From JARIHD01 sp963815935 (lineage in GTDB: Bacteria > Patescibacteriota > Saccharimonadia > Saccharimonadales > UBA4665): 64,000 nucleotides of DNA. The notes beneath the pieces are model-generated. The model searched no databases. It worked only from the letters and a program-made list of their open reading frames with translations, and was not told the origin of the DNA. Within the stretch, counting starts at the first letter, position 1, and every line of letters starts with the position of its first letter. Positions 41,129 to 48,958 of the stretch are shown here, piece after piece. The position numbers and the translations under genes are program-made. The DNA is taken from positions 310,001-374,000 of the forward strand of contig CAWFIL010000002.1 in the NCBI GenBank assembly GCA_963815935.1, in the 5' to 3' direction.

Positions 41129-42637
41129 ATGGAATTCTTAGACCCCAAAAAACAAAAAGCCCATCTTATACGCCTGTTCATCGGCTATGTGTTGGTGGCT
41201 ATCGCATTGATATTGACGACGCTTATCTTGCTCTACCAAGCATATGGTTTTGGCATCAAGAACGGCGAAGTCATCCAGAGCGGCTTGGTATTTATTTCGA
41301 CTCGACCGGGCCCCGCGGATATCTATATGAACGACACAAAACGTAGTGAGACGACCAATACTCGTCTGCTTATCCCGTCGGGACACTATACGTTCAAGTT
41401 GGAGCGTGCGGGCTATCGTACCTGGCAACGTGCAATCAATGTTGAGGGGGGCTCAGTCCTTCACTTCGATTATCCGATGCTTTTCCCCGCTAAACTCACG
41501 ACAACTTCAGTCTCGGCCTACAATGCTGCTCCTGGTCTAATAACGCAAAGCCCGGATCGTCGCTGGGTGCTAGTCCAAAGCCCCGCTGCCTACAATGTTT
41601 TTGACCTGTACGATCTAGATAACCCAACGAAAGTTGCCGTGCCTCTTACCTTGCCGCCGACTGCGTTCATACACGCGGAAGGCGCTCATAGCTGGGAATT
41701 TGTGGCCTGGGGTAACGATGACCGCCACGTGCTCTTAAAGCACGTCACCGACAACAACGGCGCGCAAACAAGCGAGTATGTGCTTATTGACCGCCAAGAT
41801 GCTCAAGCAACGGTGAACTTGACGTCGAAACTGGGTGTTAATCCTACTAAACTTGAGCTGCGTGGCGACAAATACGACAAGTATTATGTATACGATGCCG
41901 AAACGGCAACACTCAAGACGGCAACACTTGACGCCCCAGCGCCACAGCCGTTCCTTGATCACGTGTTGGCTTTTAAGTCACACGGCGACAGTGTTGTACT
42001 ATATGCTACCGATCAAGATGCCCCCGCCGGCAAGAGTCTTGTGAAGTTGCGTGACAGCAATCAAACATACACCATCCGCCAGGTATCAAGTGGTAGTAAC
42101 TACTTGCTCGATTTGGCTCAGTACAGCGGTGCCTGGTACATCGTTGCTGGCGCAAGCGCCGACAGCCGAACGTACGTCTATGAAGACCCTGCTAAAGCGC
42201 TTCGCAGCAAACCCGATAGTCCCGTAGTGCCTGTTCAGGTGCTTAAAGTCCAAAGCCCTGACTACATTTCATTCTCGGATAATGCCCGCTTCATTATGGT
42301 CGAGAATGGCCCGCAGTTTGGCCTGTACGATGCCGAAACGGACAAAGGCTATGCTTATACTCAGCCTAAGGCTCTAGATGCCCCGCAGTTGCACGCCACC
42401 TGGATGGATGGCCATCGCATGATGTACGTAAGCGGCGGTAAGGTATTCGTATTTGAATACGACAACGCCAACCGCGAAGTGCTTAACGCTGCCCTACCCG
42501 GCTATGTGCCATTCTTTGATGCCAACTACAAAGCACTTTACTCTGTTGGTGCGCAAACCGTTAAGGCCGCAGATGGTACCGACAAGACAACGTACGCAAT
42601 CAACAGTACGGCGTTGTTGCTTCCCAAGGATCAGTAG
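41129..42637 (+). CDS. PEGA-domain envelope protein
   Basis: A 502-residue protein with one N-terminal helix (LFIGYVLVAIALILTTLILLYQ). A PEGA domain follows at about residues 50-110 (ISTRPGPADIYMNDTKR; LIPSGHYTFKLERAGYRTWQR), a beta sandwich common in surface proteins. The remainder has repeated beta segments with Tyr and Asp (YNVFDLYDLDN, KYYVYDAETATLK, FGLYDAETDKGY), suggestive of a propeller. TATAAT lies at 41112-41117, 11 bases before the ATG. It is convergent with the sortase gene and ends 7 bases from it. Confidence 0.85.
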   Translation: MEFLDPKKQKAHLIRLFIGYVLVAIALILTTLILLYQAYGFGIKNGEVIQSGLVFISTRPGPADIYMNDTKRSETTNTRLLIPSGHYTFKLERAGYRTWQRAINVEGGSVLHFDYPMLFPAKLTTTSVSAYNAAPGLITQSPDRRWVLVQSPAAYNVFDLYDLDNPTKVAVPLTLPPTAFIHAEGAHSWEFVAWGNDDRHVLLKHVTDNNGAQTSEYVLIDRQDAQATVNLTSKLGVNPTKLELRGDKYDKYYVYDAETATLKTATLDAPAPQPFLDHVLAFKSHGDSVVLYATDQDAPAGKSLVKLRDSNQTYTIRQVSSGSNYLLDLAQYSGAWYIVAGASADSRTYVYEDPAKALRSKPDSPVVPVQVLKVQSPDYISFSDNARFIMVENGPQFGLYDAETDKGYAYTQPKALDAPQLHATWMDGHRMMYVSGGKVFVFEYDNANREVLNAALPGYVPFFDANYKALYSVGAQTVKAADGTDKTTYAINSTALLLPKDQ

Positions 42638-42644
42638 CTCCCCT

Positions 42645-44069
42645 TTAGAATAGCCAGTGCCAGAAGCGGCTCCACATTGTTGGGCCGTTGCTTGCTAGCT
42701 GTGTGGGGGTTTGGTCGCTGATGGTTGAGGGATCGGGGGCGGTTGCGCCAGATGGATCTGGGCTGATCTGCTCCCCCCATATGACCAGGCGGTTATTGGA
42801 CGTGCCCGGCGGATCACAGGTGATGAGTGTTGCGGTGGCGGTTTTACCAGGTACATTGTTGAGCACCGAGACCTCGCTTGGTGCTACTACTCTTTTGTCG
42901 AACACGCGGTACGTGTAGACGGTCTTGTTGTAGGTGAGATAAAAGATATCACCAGGTACAACTTCGTGTAACAGAACGAAGGCAAATTTGTATTTTCCCT
43001 TGTTGAAGATGTTGTTGCTAGAGTGCCCAAAGAACGCGGCGTTCCCTTGTTGACCCGGGTTGACCGTGGTGGCGTAGTGAATGACGCCATCCTCAAGGTT
43101 CTTCTCGACAACGGCTTCGTTGATGTTATTGGGGTCATAAATAATTGGAATCTGTACGTTGATCTTAGGAATAATAACTTCGGGCGCATCACTGGCGGCC
43201 AGACTGTCACTGCTCAGAATTATAGGTGTGGCGCTTACATGGCGGCTTGGCTGTATAAATGGTGCGATGATTACCTCGTTGAAGAACCCGAACAAAAAGA
43301 TTATCAGTACGATGAACCCAGTACTCAGGCCAAACAGTAAGGAACGGAAATGCTGCTTGGCTTTTTGTTGAGCCGATTCGCTGGCCAATACGCGGCTGAC
43401 GATCTGTTTCTTGATGCGTGCTGCCGAGCGACGGTCACTGTGCGGCAATGCGGGTGGCGTGTGCTCGGCGACCACGACGTGATGTGGCCCCTCTGCCATC
43501 GTGCTCATGCCTGGGGCTGTAGGCTGTTGTGTGGTAGCGACTTGCTGTGTGTATTGTGTGTAGGCGGAAGCTTGCCGCCCATTGTTGGCATAAAATTCGT
43601 GCCAAACTTCGTGTTTCTCGCTGTCTGGCAGCCGCGTGTAGTAGGTGTGCCATTCAGTTTGAATTTGGGCGAGTGACTTGCCGGAAGTACTCAGCTCATA
43701 CATGAACTGCTGGTGTTTGGAGCGCTGTTTGGGGGTCTCCTGCTTGACTTCTTTGATCTCTTGCTTGGCGGGTGGCGCATCGCCGTAGATTGCCTCTACC
43801 TTGCGACGGATGAGCTCCACGGCAGCATTGGTGCTCATGGGCTGGTCGGCTGGCGTGTATCGTTGGGCTGGCGAAGGTGGGATCAGCCCTTTGGATACTG
43901 GTTGGATGGTGCGGCCGTGGCGGTTGCTAACAACATACCCTTTATCGTCCTGGGGTTGCTTTTCCTCGGAATCATCACTGGAAAATAGTGGGTTTAACAC
44001 AGTTACTTTGCTTATGCTCGCTTTCTTGCTCTTAGTATAGTACAATACACCCTTGTTAGCATCTACCAT
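42645..44069 (-). CDS. Sortase family transpeptidase with long cytoplasmic N-terminus
   Basis: Up to 474 residues. About 200 polar residues precede one helix (LLFGLSTGFIVLIIFLFGFF). The sortase domain starts VIIPKINVQIPIIY, with the catalytic His in AAFFGHSSNN, Cys in TLITCDPPG and Arg in TSNNRLVIWGE. Sortases join surface proteins to the wall. The class looks like D/E but this is not certain. The start is unclear: ATG 44069 reads through a TATACT box, and a GTG at 44000 (VLNPLFSSDDSEE) would place the start after it. No substrate with an LPxTG tail was noticed in the window. Confidence 0.85.
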   Translation of the reverse strand: MVDANKGVLYYTKSKKASISKVTVLNPLFSSDDSEEKQPQDDKGYVVSNRHGRTIQPVSKGLIPPSPAQRYTPADQPMSTNAAVELIRRKVEAIYGDAPPAKQEIKEVKQETPKQRSKHQQFMYELSTSGKSLAQIQTEWHTYYTRLPDSEKHEVWHEFYANNGRQASAYTQYTQQVATTQQPTAPGMSTMAEGPHHVVVAEHTPPALPHSDRRSAARIKKQIVSRVLASESAQQKAKQHFRSLLFGLSTGFIVLIIFLFGFFNEVIIAPFIQPSRHVSATPIILSSDSLAASDAPEVIIPKINVQIPIIYDPNNINEAVVEKNLEDGVIHYATTVNPGQQGNAAFFGHSSNNIFNKGKYKFAFVLLHEVVPGDIFYLTYNKTVYTYRVFDKRVVAPSEVSVLNNVPGKTATATLITCDPPGTSNNRLVIWGEQISPDPSGATAPDPSTISDQTPTQLASNGPTMWSRFWHWLF

Positions 44070-44081
44070 GCATCTGTAAAT

Positions 44082-44168
44082 GGGCGGGTGGCGGAATTGG
44101 TAGACGCGCTGGACTCAAAATCCTGTGAACGCAAGTTCGTGAGGGTTCGATTCCCTCCTCGCCCACCA
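44082..44168 (+). tRNA. tRNA-Leu (anticodon CAA)
   Basis: A class II tRNA of 87 bases with encoded CCA. Acceptor GGGCGGG/CTCGCCC (one G-U), anticodon loop CTCAAAA between GGA and TCC giving CAA, a variable arm with AACG/CGTT-type pairing, and T arm GAGGG-TTCGATT-CCCTC. Confidence 0.96.
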
Positions 44169-44175
44169 AAGTAAG

Positions 44176-44199
44176 GCGGTCTCGCAAGAGGCCGCTTTT
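44176..44199 (+). terminator. Terminator after tRNA-Leu
   Basis: GCGGTCTC (44176-44183), GCAA loop, GAGGCCGC (44188-44195), then TTTT. Confidence 0.85.
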
Positions 44200-44209
44200 C
44201 TTTACTAAA

Positions 44210-44232
44210 TAAAAAGAGCCCAAAGAGGCTCT
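44210..44232 (-). terminator. Terminator of GC-rich unit 3
   Basis: On the - strand AGAGCC-TCTTTG-GGCTCT followed by TTTTTA. It lies about 140 bases past the stop of the gene at 44374. Confidence 0.8.
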
Positions 44233-44284
44233 TCAAAGATCGTGGGTGATTGACAAGAGGGACGGAAAGAAGCGGAGGACGGGG

Positions 44285-44362
44285 CTGGTGCGAGCAGAGG
44301 CTCGGAAGCTTGCTCGCACCAGCGGCTCATTCGTCCACTAGAACTGTCTCTGTTGAGTGGAC
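44285..44362 (-). repeat. Two long hairpins in the 3' tail of GC-rich unit 3
   Basis: CTGGTGCGAGCA (44285-44296) and TGCTCGCACCAG (44311-44322) are exact 12-base inverted copies. GTCCACT (44333-44339) and AGTGGAC (44356-44362) form a second hairpin next to the stop codon. Confidence 0.8.
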
Positions 44363-44373
44363 CGTACCGGTCG

Positions 44374-45045
44374 TCAGACCTGCATCATCACCGCGACGGG
44401 CACTCGATTGACAACCTTGCCGGCCTTGCCGATGTTGGCGTCGTTGATGACCACCCGGTTGCCGTAGCTACTGTTGGGACTCTGTCCAGTCACCCAGTCG
44501 CTCTCCTGGCTGTTGGCGAGGATGAACACGACAGTGGTGCTGTCTGTGATCCGGTCGGTCCAGTTCCAGGCGCCGCTGTTGCGTACGATCGGAGTCACGG
44601 GACCCGACACGGTAGTTGCCATGACGTACAGGCCATTGTGGTAGTTGAACGCCCAGATGGACTGTCCCTTCTGCAAGCAGACGGTGCCGGTGAACTGTGC
44701 GCCTTGGTCCACGGTGACCGGGTTGGACCGGAGCTGGGCTTGGAAGGCCGCGCCGACGTCGCATCCACTGCCGTTGCCGGTGGGGAGCGGTGCAGCCGCG
44801 GTTGCGGTTGCAGTACTTCCGGAAGGCGTCGGCGACGCTGTGTCGGTGGGCCCTTCGCTCGGCATTGGAGACGTGGTCTCGGTTGCTGTTGGCGAAGCGG
44901 TAGCTGCCGTATTGGCCTTGTTGGTGTGGCTGCCGTTGGCATTGACTGCGATCATTGCGACGATGAACGCCACAAGCATGATTGCTATCGCGGAGATTCC
45001 CACGACGAGATCACTGTAACGCCGACGCGACGAGCGACGAGCCAT
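44374..45045 (-). CDS. Unrecognised membrane-anchored protein with Ser/Thr/Pro linker (GC-rich unit 3)
   Basis: A 223-residue protein from ATG 45045 (MARRSSRRRYSDLVV). A basic start and one helix (VGISAIAIMLVAFIVAMIAV) are followed by about 60 residues of Ala/Thr/Ser/Pro and then a compact outer domain beginning GCDVGAAFQAQL and ending in NRVPVAVMMQV, with two Cys. Positive charges before the helix predict an outward C-terminal domain. No family is recognised. Codons end strongly in G or C. An in-frame ATG at 45093 lies at the predicted transcription start and is rejected. The + strand open frame opposite is a shadow. Confidence 0.75.
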   Translation of the reverse strand: MARRSSRRRYSDLVVGISAIAIMLVAFIVAMIAVNANGSHTNKANTAATASPTATETTSPMPSEGPTDTASPTPSGSTATATAAAPLPTGNGSGCDVGAAFQAQLRSNPVTVDQGAQFTGTVCLQKGQSIWAFNYHNGLYVMATTVSGPVTPIVRNSGAWNWTDRITDSTTVVFILANSQESDWVTGQSPNSSYGNRVVINDANIGKAGKVVNRVPVAVMMQV

Positions 45046-45100
45046 TAGTCTCACATCCCTCTTGTCGTATTTGAAAGGCAGGCTGCCAATCAAAGACTAT

Positions 45101-45129
45101 ATTCTACAATAAATGTATATATTTGTAAA
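45101..45129 (-). promoter_or_regulatory. Promoter of GC-rich unit 3
   Basis: On the - strand TTTACA (45129-45124), 17-base spacer, TAGAAT (45106-45101). TTTGTA/TACAAA forms an inverted repeat over the -35. The leader is about 50 bases and contains a TTTGA..GGCA/TGCC..TCAAA hairpin. Confidence 0.6.
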
Positions 45130-45138
45130 TATACAAAC

Positions 45139-46092
45139 CTAAAGAGCCTCGGCATCCTCCATCGGGAGACGGCCCATTCGTCGTTCGTCGCTCATGGTTA
45201 CGGACAGTAAGAGGCTGTTAGTGTAATCGTCCAGCTCAATAATTTCATCGGGTGTGGCAGTTTCGTCGTACTCTTTAATAAGCAGTTCGGCGGCATAGAA
45301 ATTCTGTAGACTTGTGTCGCGCTTATCACCGCGCTGTAAGTCGCAACAGGCGGACACTAAGATGATGTCGCTGCTATATTCTTTTTGCGGTCGGCGCTTT
45401 GGTTCTGGCCGATCACAGCACAAGCCAACGCATTCGGTTTTGACTTGCAGCTTGTAATGCTGTGGTTGAGCTTGGGACGGCATAGTCTCGGTAAGCAAGA
45501 CGTCGTAGTTATTGCGATGCGCTTTGCCGTTGTCGTGATGAATAAGCGACGGCAGGGCCATCACCCACGGGTGTGCATAGCGAGAAAGTAAACCGAGCGT
45601 TACTAGTTGCGAGAGCTCGCCTCGAAGATTGCCTTCATATCCGCGTCGTTGGCTCGCTTTCATGGACGATCGGTCCTGGTGTAACTCGGTATATTGGCGC
45701 CTGATGCTGTCTACGGTTTCGCGATGCATCTCTCGGCGCGTTTCGGCGACTAACGCTGGGCTATCTCGCATGTCGAGCATACTGGCTATGAGGTGTAAGT
45801 GCATTGCTGTTCTACCTATCTTGCCGGCTCGTTTTTCTGGGGTCTCAACGCTAGGTGCAAGGTCGCGGATGGCTCTCCTAAAAAGACGCCCCGCCGCCTG
45901 AGCGTTGTTGTTGGCGGCTACAAGACAACCACGACCAATACGCATCGCTATATGCCTAAGGTGGCTGGGGCGAAATTGCTCGATTTCCTTGCGATGGTCA
46001 TCCTCTCCTCTGCCAAGGAAGCTAACGTACCCCTCAACCAGGCTTGGTGTCGGTTGTTGATAGTAGACCGATGAGTAGTCTGGAAAGCGCAC
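45139..46092 (-). CDS. Hypothetical 317-residue protein
   Basis: Not recognised. It starts at GTG 46092 (VRFPDYSSVYYQQ). Mostly helical in the first two thirds with many Arg and His (RRAIRDLAPSVETPEKRAGKIGRTAMHLH). A later stretch, NNYDVLLTETMPSQ to YKLQVKTECVG, spaces an Asp and a Q-x-K in a way that faintly resembles a PD-(D/E)xK nuclease core; this is weak. Two Cys pairs (GLCCD, SACCD) follow. TATAAA lies about 9 bases before the start. No membrane segment. Confidence 0.6.
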   Translation of the reverse strand: MRFPDYSSVYYQQPTPSLVEGYVSFLGRGEDDHRKEIEQFRPSHLRHIAMRIGRGCLVAANNNAQAAGRLFRRAIRDLAPSVETPEKRAGKIGRTAMHLHLIASMLDMRDSPALVAETRREMHRETVDSIRRQYTELHQDRSSMKASQRRGYEGNLRGELSQLVTLGLLSRYAHPWVMALPSLIHHDNGKAHRNNYDVLLTETMPSQAQPQHYKLQVKTECVGLCCDRPEPKRRPQKEYSSDIILVSACCDLQRGDKRDTSLQNFYAAELLIKEYDETATPDEIIELDDYTNSLLLSVTMSDERRMGRLPMEDAEAL

Positions 46093-46155
46093 AACCTATA
46101 TTTATACAATGCTTTTGCGCACGGCTCAATTAAGCAGATTTAGCTAGATTGTCAA

Positions 46156-47214
46156 TCAGTGGTTCTTAATCCACTGGTCGATAGTCTGGAACGACTGGTT
46201 GGCTGATGGGTGGAGCGCCAGATCGTGTCCGGTGTTCGCAACGGTTGAGACTTGCAAGCTCGGTGCGCCAGTGTAGTATGGTGTTTCGTTGGCTGTTACG
46301 GCTGCGTTATCTGTGCAATTAAAGGAGGTTGGGTCGAAGCAGAAGATAGCGTCTTGTTGCCCTACTAGTACAAGGAGCGGAACATGTATGTTGTTGCTCA
46401 GATTGCTGCTTGCGACAACGCCACGTTTGCCCAAAAAGTCGAGCAGCCCGGTTAAGGAGACAAGATCCTTGTGAGCTTCGTCATATGCAATGACGCTGGG
46501 GTCGGCAGACGAAGAGTAGAATGAGGTCGCGCGCGCACCAGGACGAGTTGTTAGGTATCCTCCGTCGAGGCTTTGTGCTGCAAATGCTGGGTCCTGGTTG
46601 GCTGGGTAATTGCCGGCCGTAACGGCAGGGTTGCTGGCTCGGTGCAGATATCCAGTCAGCACCAAACGACTAATGTCATTGTATGTGGCTGCCTCTTCCA
46701 GTGCGATGCCGCTACCGTAGGAGTGCCCTATCGAGTTAACGTGTGAGTACCCAAATACACGCACTAGCTGGAGCAATTCGTGTAACACGTAGGCATCGGT
46801 TTCCTCTGTTATGCTGCTACTGACTGGATGGCTGCTCTGCCCTGCGCCAATGCGATCATACGCTAAAGTGGCTCTGCCCTGCGCAAGGGTTTTGTCTACG
46901 TACGAATACAAGTTTGGGCTGACCGGCCAATCCCAATAGCTGGCGTTATAGGTTGCACCTTCGGTGAGCATGTCGATTTGGTGGCCGCCCTTCGCCCATT
47001 TGAACGGCTGGCAATAGGTAGTGTGCACCTTTTGATCGAAGGGCCTGTTTGCGCCAAGTGCGACAGGCAGGTTGGCGTTAATGCAAAACCCCTTTTTGCT
47101 GGAATGCTCAGTACTGGCGGCGGAAACCTCTCCGGAAATGCCTATCAATCCGACAAAAACAAATGCGGCCATACCCAGAGAAAGCCGCCTAAATCCATGA
47201 CATAATGTGTTCAT
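46156..47214 (-). CDS. Secreted alpha/beta hydrolase
   Basis: A 352-residue protein with a signal peptide (MNTLCHGFRRLSLGMAAFVFVGLIGISGEVSA). The nucleophile elbow is GHSYGSG, the acid probably Asp in LVGQQDAIFC, and the His in VANTGHDLALH. ATLAYDRIGAGQSS before the elbow is typical of the fold. The start at 47214 is favoured by a run of G (ATAGGGGGG) just before it; an in-frame upstream start at 47253 would spoil the signal peptide. Substrate unknown. Four Cys in the exported part may form disulfides, in line with the VKOR encoded later. Confidence 0.88.
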   Translation of the reverse strand: MNTLCHGFRRLSLGMAAFVFVGLIGISGEVSAASTEHSSKKGFCINANLPVALGANRPFDQKVHTTYCQPFKWAKGGHQIDMLTEGATYNASYWDWPVSPNLYSYVDKTLAQGRATLAYDRIGAGQSSHPVSSSITEETDAYVLHELLQLVRVFGYSHVNSIGHSYGSGIALEEAATYNDISRLVLTGYLHRASNPAVTAGNYPANQDPAFAAQSLDGGYLTTRPGARATSFYSSSADPSVIAYDEAHKDLVSLTGLLDFLGKRGVVASSNLSNNIHVPLLVLVGQQDAIFCFDPTSFNCTDNAAVTANETPYYTGAPSLQVSTVANTGHDLALHPSANQSFQTIDQWIKNH

Positions 47215-47283
47215 ATACCCCCCTATAAGATGATACTCCAAGTATAGGACCACTATTTCCGAATGGGAATATGAATATACAAA

Positions 47284-48093
47284 TTACAGAGATGACTGTT
47301 TAACGGCCTGCTGCACGCTACTGGTGAGAGCTTCAAAGGTTTTGGTGCGATTTTGAATCCACCAGACAGCGGCGTGAGTGGCGAGCTTGAGTCGCCAGAT
47401 AGGCATGTCCTGCTCCATTTTGGTGGTGCTGACCTCACCGTTAACGGCAACATATATTTGGTTGTGATGCTTGACGATAATATGGCAGGCGTGGCGCGCC
47501 GTGAATAGATGTAGCCAGTCAACTAACTGCAAGAGGTCCATACTGTAGGTGATTGGTTTCTCGAATCGTGCGGCGATACCAAGTCGTTGTAATTGTGAGA
47601 GACTTAACACAAGTGCAGTATTGGGACGCTCCAGTGCGGCATGCGGAATCGATACAACGTAGTCGACCGCATCCTTGGTGAGGACGGTAATGGCTTCACA
47701 TTTTTGTAGGAACTTCTCGACTAAAATAGCAGTCTCGGAGTTGCGACCTAGGTCGCCAGCAAATAAGACACCGTCCGCCCAACGACACCAGTCGAGCAGC
47801 TCAATGAGGGCACGCTGCGAAAAGCTACCGCTAGGTGTACTTGCGGCGAATTCACCATTTTCGATAGATGGCCCAACGACCTTTTGAATAGCGCTGGGCA
47901 ACAGGACCCGACTGGTGCCCACGCCTGCCCGAATACTTTCGGCATAAGCCTCGGCCGGTGCTGCAAACCCGTGCAGATTGCCACCTACAAGCAGTAGCTT
48001 GCCTGCCATCTGGCGGTTCTCGGGCCTGCTCCATTCTAACTCAGGGAACAATGGCTTCGACGGTGATTGTTTGTGCCAAAACTCAGGATTCAT
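47284..48093 (-). CDS. NAD(P)H-hydrate dehydratase-like (YjeF C-terminal domain) protein, divergent
   Basis: A 269-residue protein with ribokinase-like features. RQMAGKLLLVGGNLHGFAAPAEAYAESIRAGVGTSRVLLP matches the opening of the NnrD family, where a GG...G.A......R.GAG...v pattern is expected. GVLFAGDLGRNSET could replace the usual GPGLG loop and TKDAVDYV the DADAL motif. The GGTGDVLAG segment at the end is absent. The protein may be inactive or act on another substrate. It lies just after a MazG gene (3-base gap), in a run of nucleotide-cleaning genes, which fits a metabolite-repair role. Confidence 0.6.
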   Translation of the reverse strand: MNPEFWHKQSPSKPLFPELEWSRPENRQMAGKLLLVGGNLHGFAAPAEAYAESIRAGVGTSRVLLPSAIQKVVGPSIENGEFAASTPSGSFSQRALIELLDWCRWADGVLFAGDLGRNSETAILVEKFLQKCEAITVLTKDAVDYVVSIPHAALERPNTALVLSLSQLQRLGIAARFEKPITYSMDLLQLVDWLHLFTARHACHIIVKHHNQIYVAVNGEVSTTKMEQDMPIWRLKLATHAAVWWIQNRTKTFEALTSSVQQAVKQSSL

Positions 48094-48096
48094 ATA

Positions 48097-48489
48097 TTAG
48101 AGCCCTTTTTTGTTTTCTCGATGCTCTAACTTAGCCTTCAGCCACAGGTCGCTTTTTTCGGCGTCATCTTTACCTTTGAATTTTTCGGCGGGATATTTGC
48201 GGGCTGATTTGGCCAGTTTGTCGCGAATGGCAGCGGCCGGGTCAATGCCCAGGACGTGGGCGTACTGTAATGCGTAGATAAGCACGTCGGCCAGCTCTTC
48301 GCCAAGTGCTTCTTTGTTGCCGACTGGCTCATCCTGCCATTGGTAGTGTTCGAGCAGCTCGTTCGCCTCGAGTGATAACGATATTGCCAGGGCACGTGGC
48401 TGGGGGTTGTCCCAGTCGCGGTCAACTAGATGTTGCCACACGATGTGGCTGATTTCGGCGAAGCTGTCGTCCTGCTTGGGGTTATTCAT
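48097..48489 (-). CDS. MazG-like nucleotide pyrophosphohydrolase
   Basis: A 130-residue all-alpha NTP pyrophosphatase. The metal-binding pattern ExxE-12-28-ExxD is seen as LEANELLEHYQW followed by LGEELADVLIYALQYAHVLGID. RKYPAEKFKGK after it is common in small MazG-type enzymes. It clears non-canonical or excess dNTPs. Between the Nudix gene and the dehydratase-like gene with short gaps, so one transcript is likely. Confidence 0.9.
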   Translation of the reverse strand: MNNPKQDDSFAEISHIVWQHLVDRDWDNPQPRALAISLSLEANELLEHYQWQDEPVGNKEALGEELADVLIYALQYAHVLGIDPAAAIRDKLAKSARKYPAEKFKGKDDAEKSDLWLKAKLEHRENKKGL

Positions 48490-48501
48490 ATGCTGATTGT
48501 C

Positions 48502-48957
48502 TTATAACGCGTCGACTTCGGCAAGCTCGCACTCTTTGACGATATCATCCTCGATGACGATTTTGCCCTTAAAGAGTTTGCCGTCTAATAGCAACGGCAT
48601 CCAAAGTTCGTCGTCGGGCCACATGTTCTTGTACGGGATATCCTTGTGGGTGAACCATTGCGGCCGCATCTCTTCGGTTTCGTGTGGCTCGCCTTCCCAC
48701 TCGGTGGCGGTGTATACGTGGCAGTAGTGCTCTACGTCCGGCAGGTCAAAGAAATGCAGCTCGCCGACTGGCTTGAGTTGTTTGGGTGTGACACCGACTT
48801 CTTCTCGACACTCACGGATAGCGGCTTGTTCGTAGGTCTCGCCTGCCTCTACCTTGCCGCCTGCCCCGTTCCATTTGTCGACGCCAAAACCGCGCTTCTT
48901 CATAGCGAGCAGTATCTGGTCGTCTTTGCGCAGGAATAATAACGTAACGTGTTTCAT
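48502..48957 (-). CDS. Nudix hydrolase, MutT/MTH1-like
   Basis: A 151-residue Nudix enzyme. The Nudix box GGKVEAGETYEQAAIRECREEVGV is complete (G-x5-E-x7-R-E-x-x-E-E-x-G). WNGAGGKVE and LLFLRKDDQILLAMKKRGFG before it resemble MTH1-type 8-oxo-dGTP diphosphatases. It probably hydrolyses oxidised purine nucleotides. The neighbours (exonuclease III, MazG) are also DNA and nucleotide protection enzymes. Confidence 0.92.
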   Translation of the reverse strand: MKHVTLLFLRKDDQILLAMKKRGFGVDKWNGAGGKVEAGETYEQAAIRECREEVGVTPKQLKPVGELHFFDLPDVEHYCHVYTATEWEGEPHETEEMRPQWFTHKDIPYKNMWPDDELWMPLLLDGKLFKGKIVIEDDIVKECELAEVDAL

Positions 48958-48958
48958 G

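Noticed and set aside
44353..45048. A 231-codon + strand open frame opposite GC-rich unit 3
   Set aside because: The - strand encodes a clean membrane-anchored protein with promoter and terminator on the right sides; the + frame is low in hydrophobic order and looks like a shadow.
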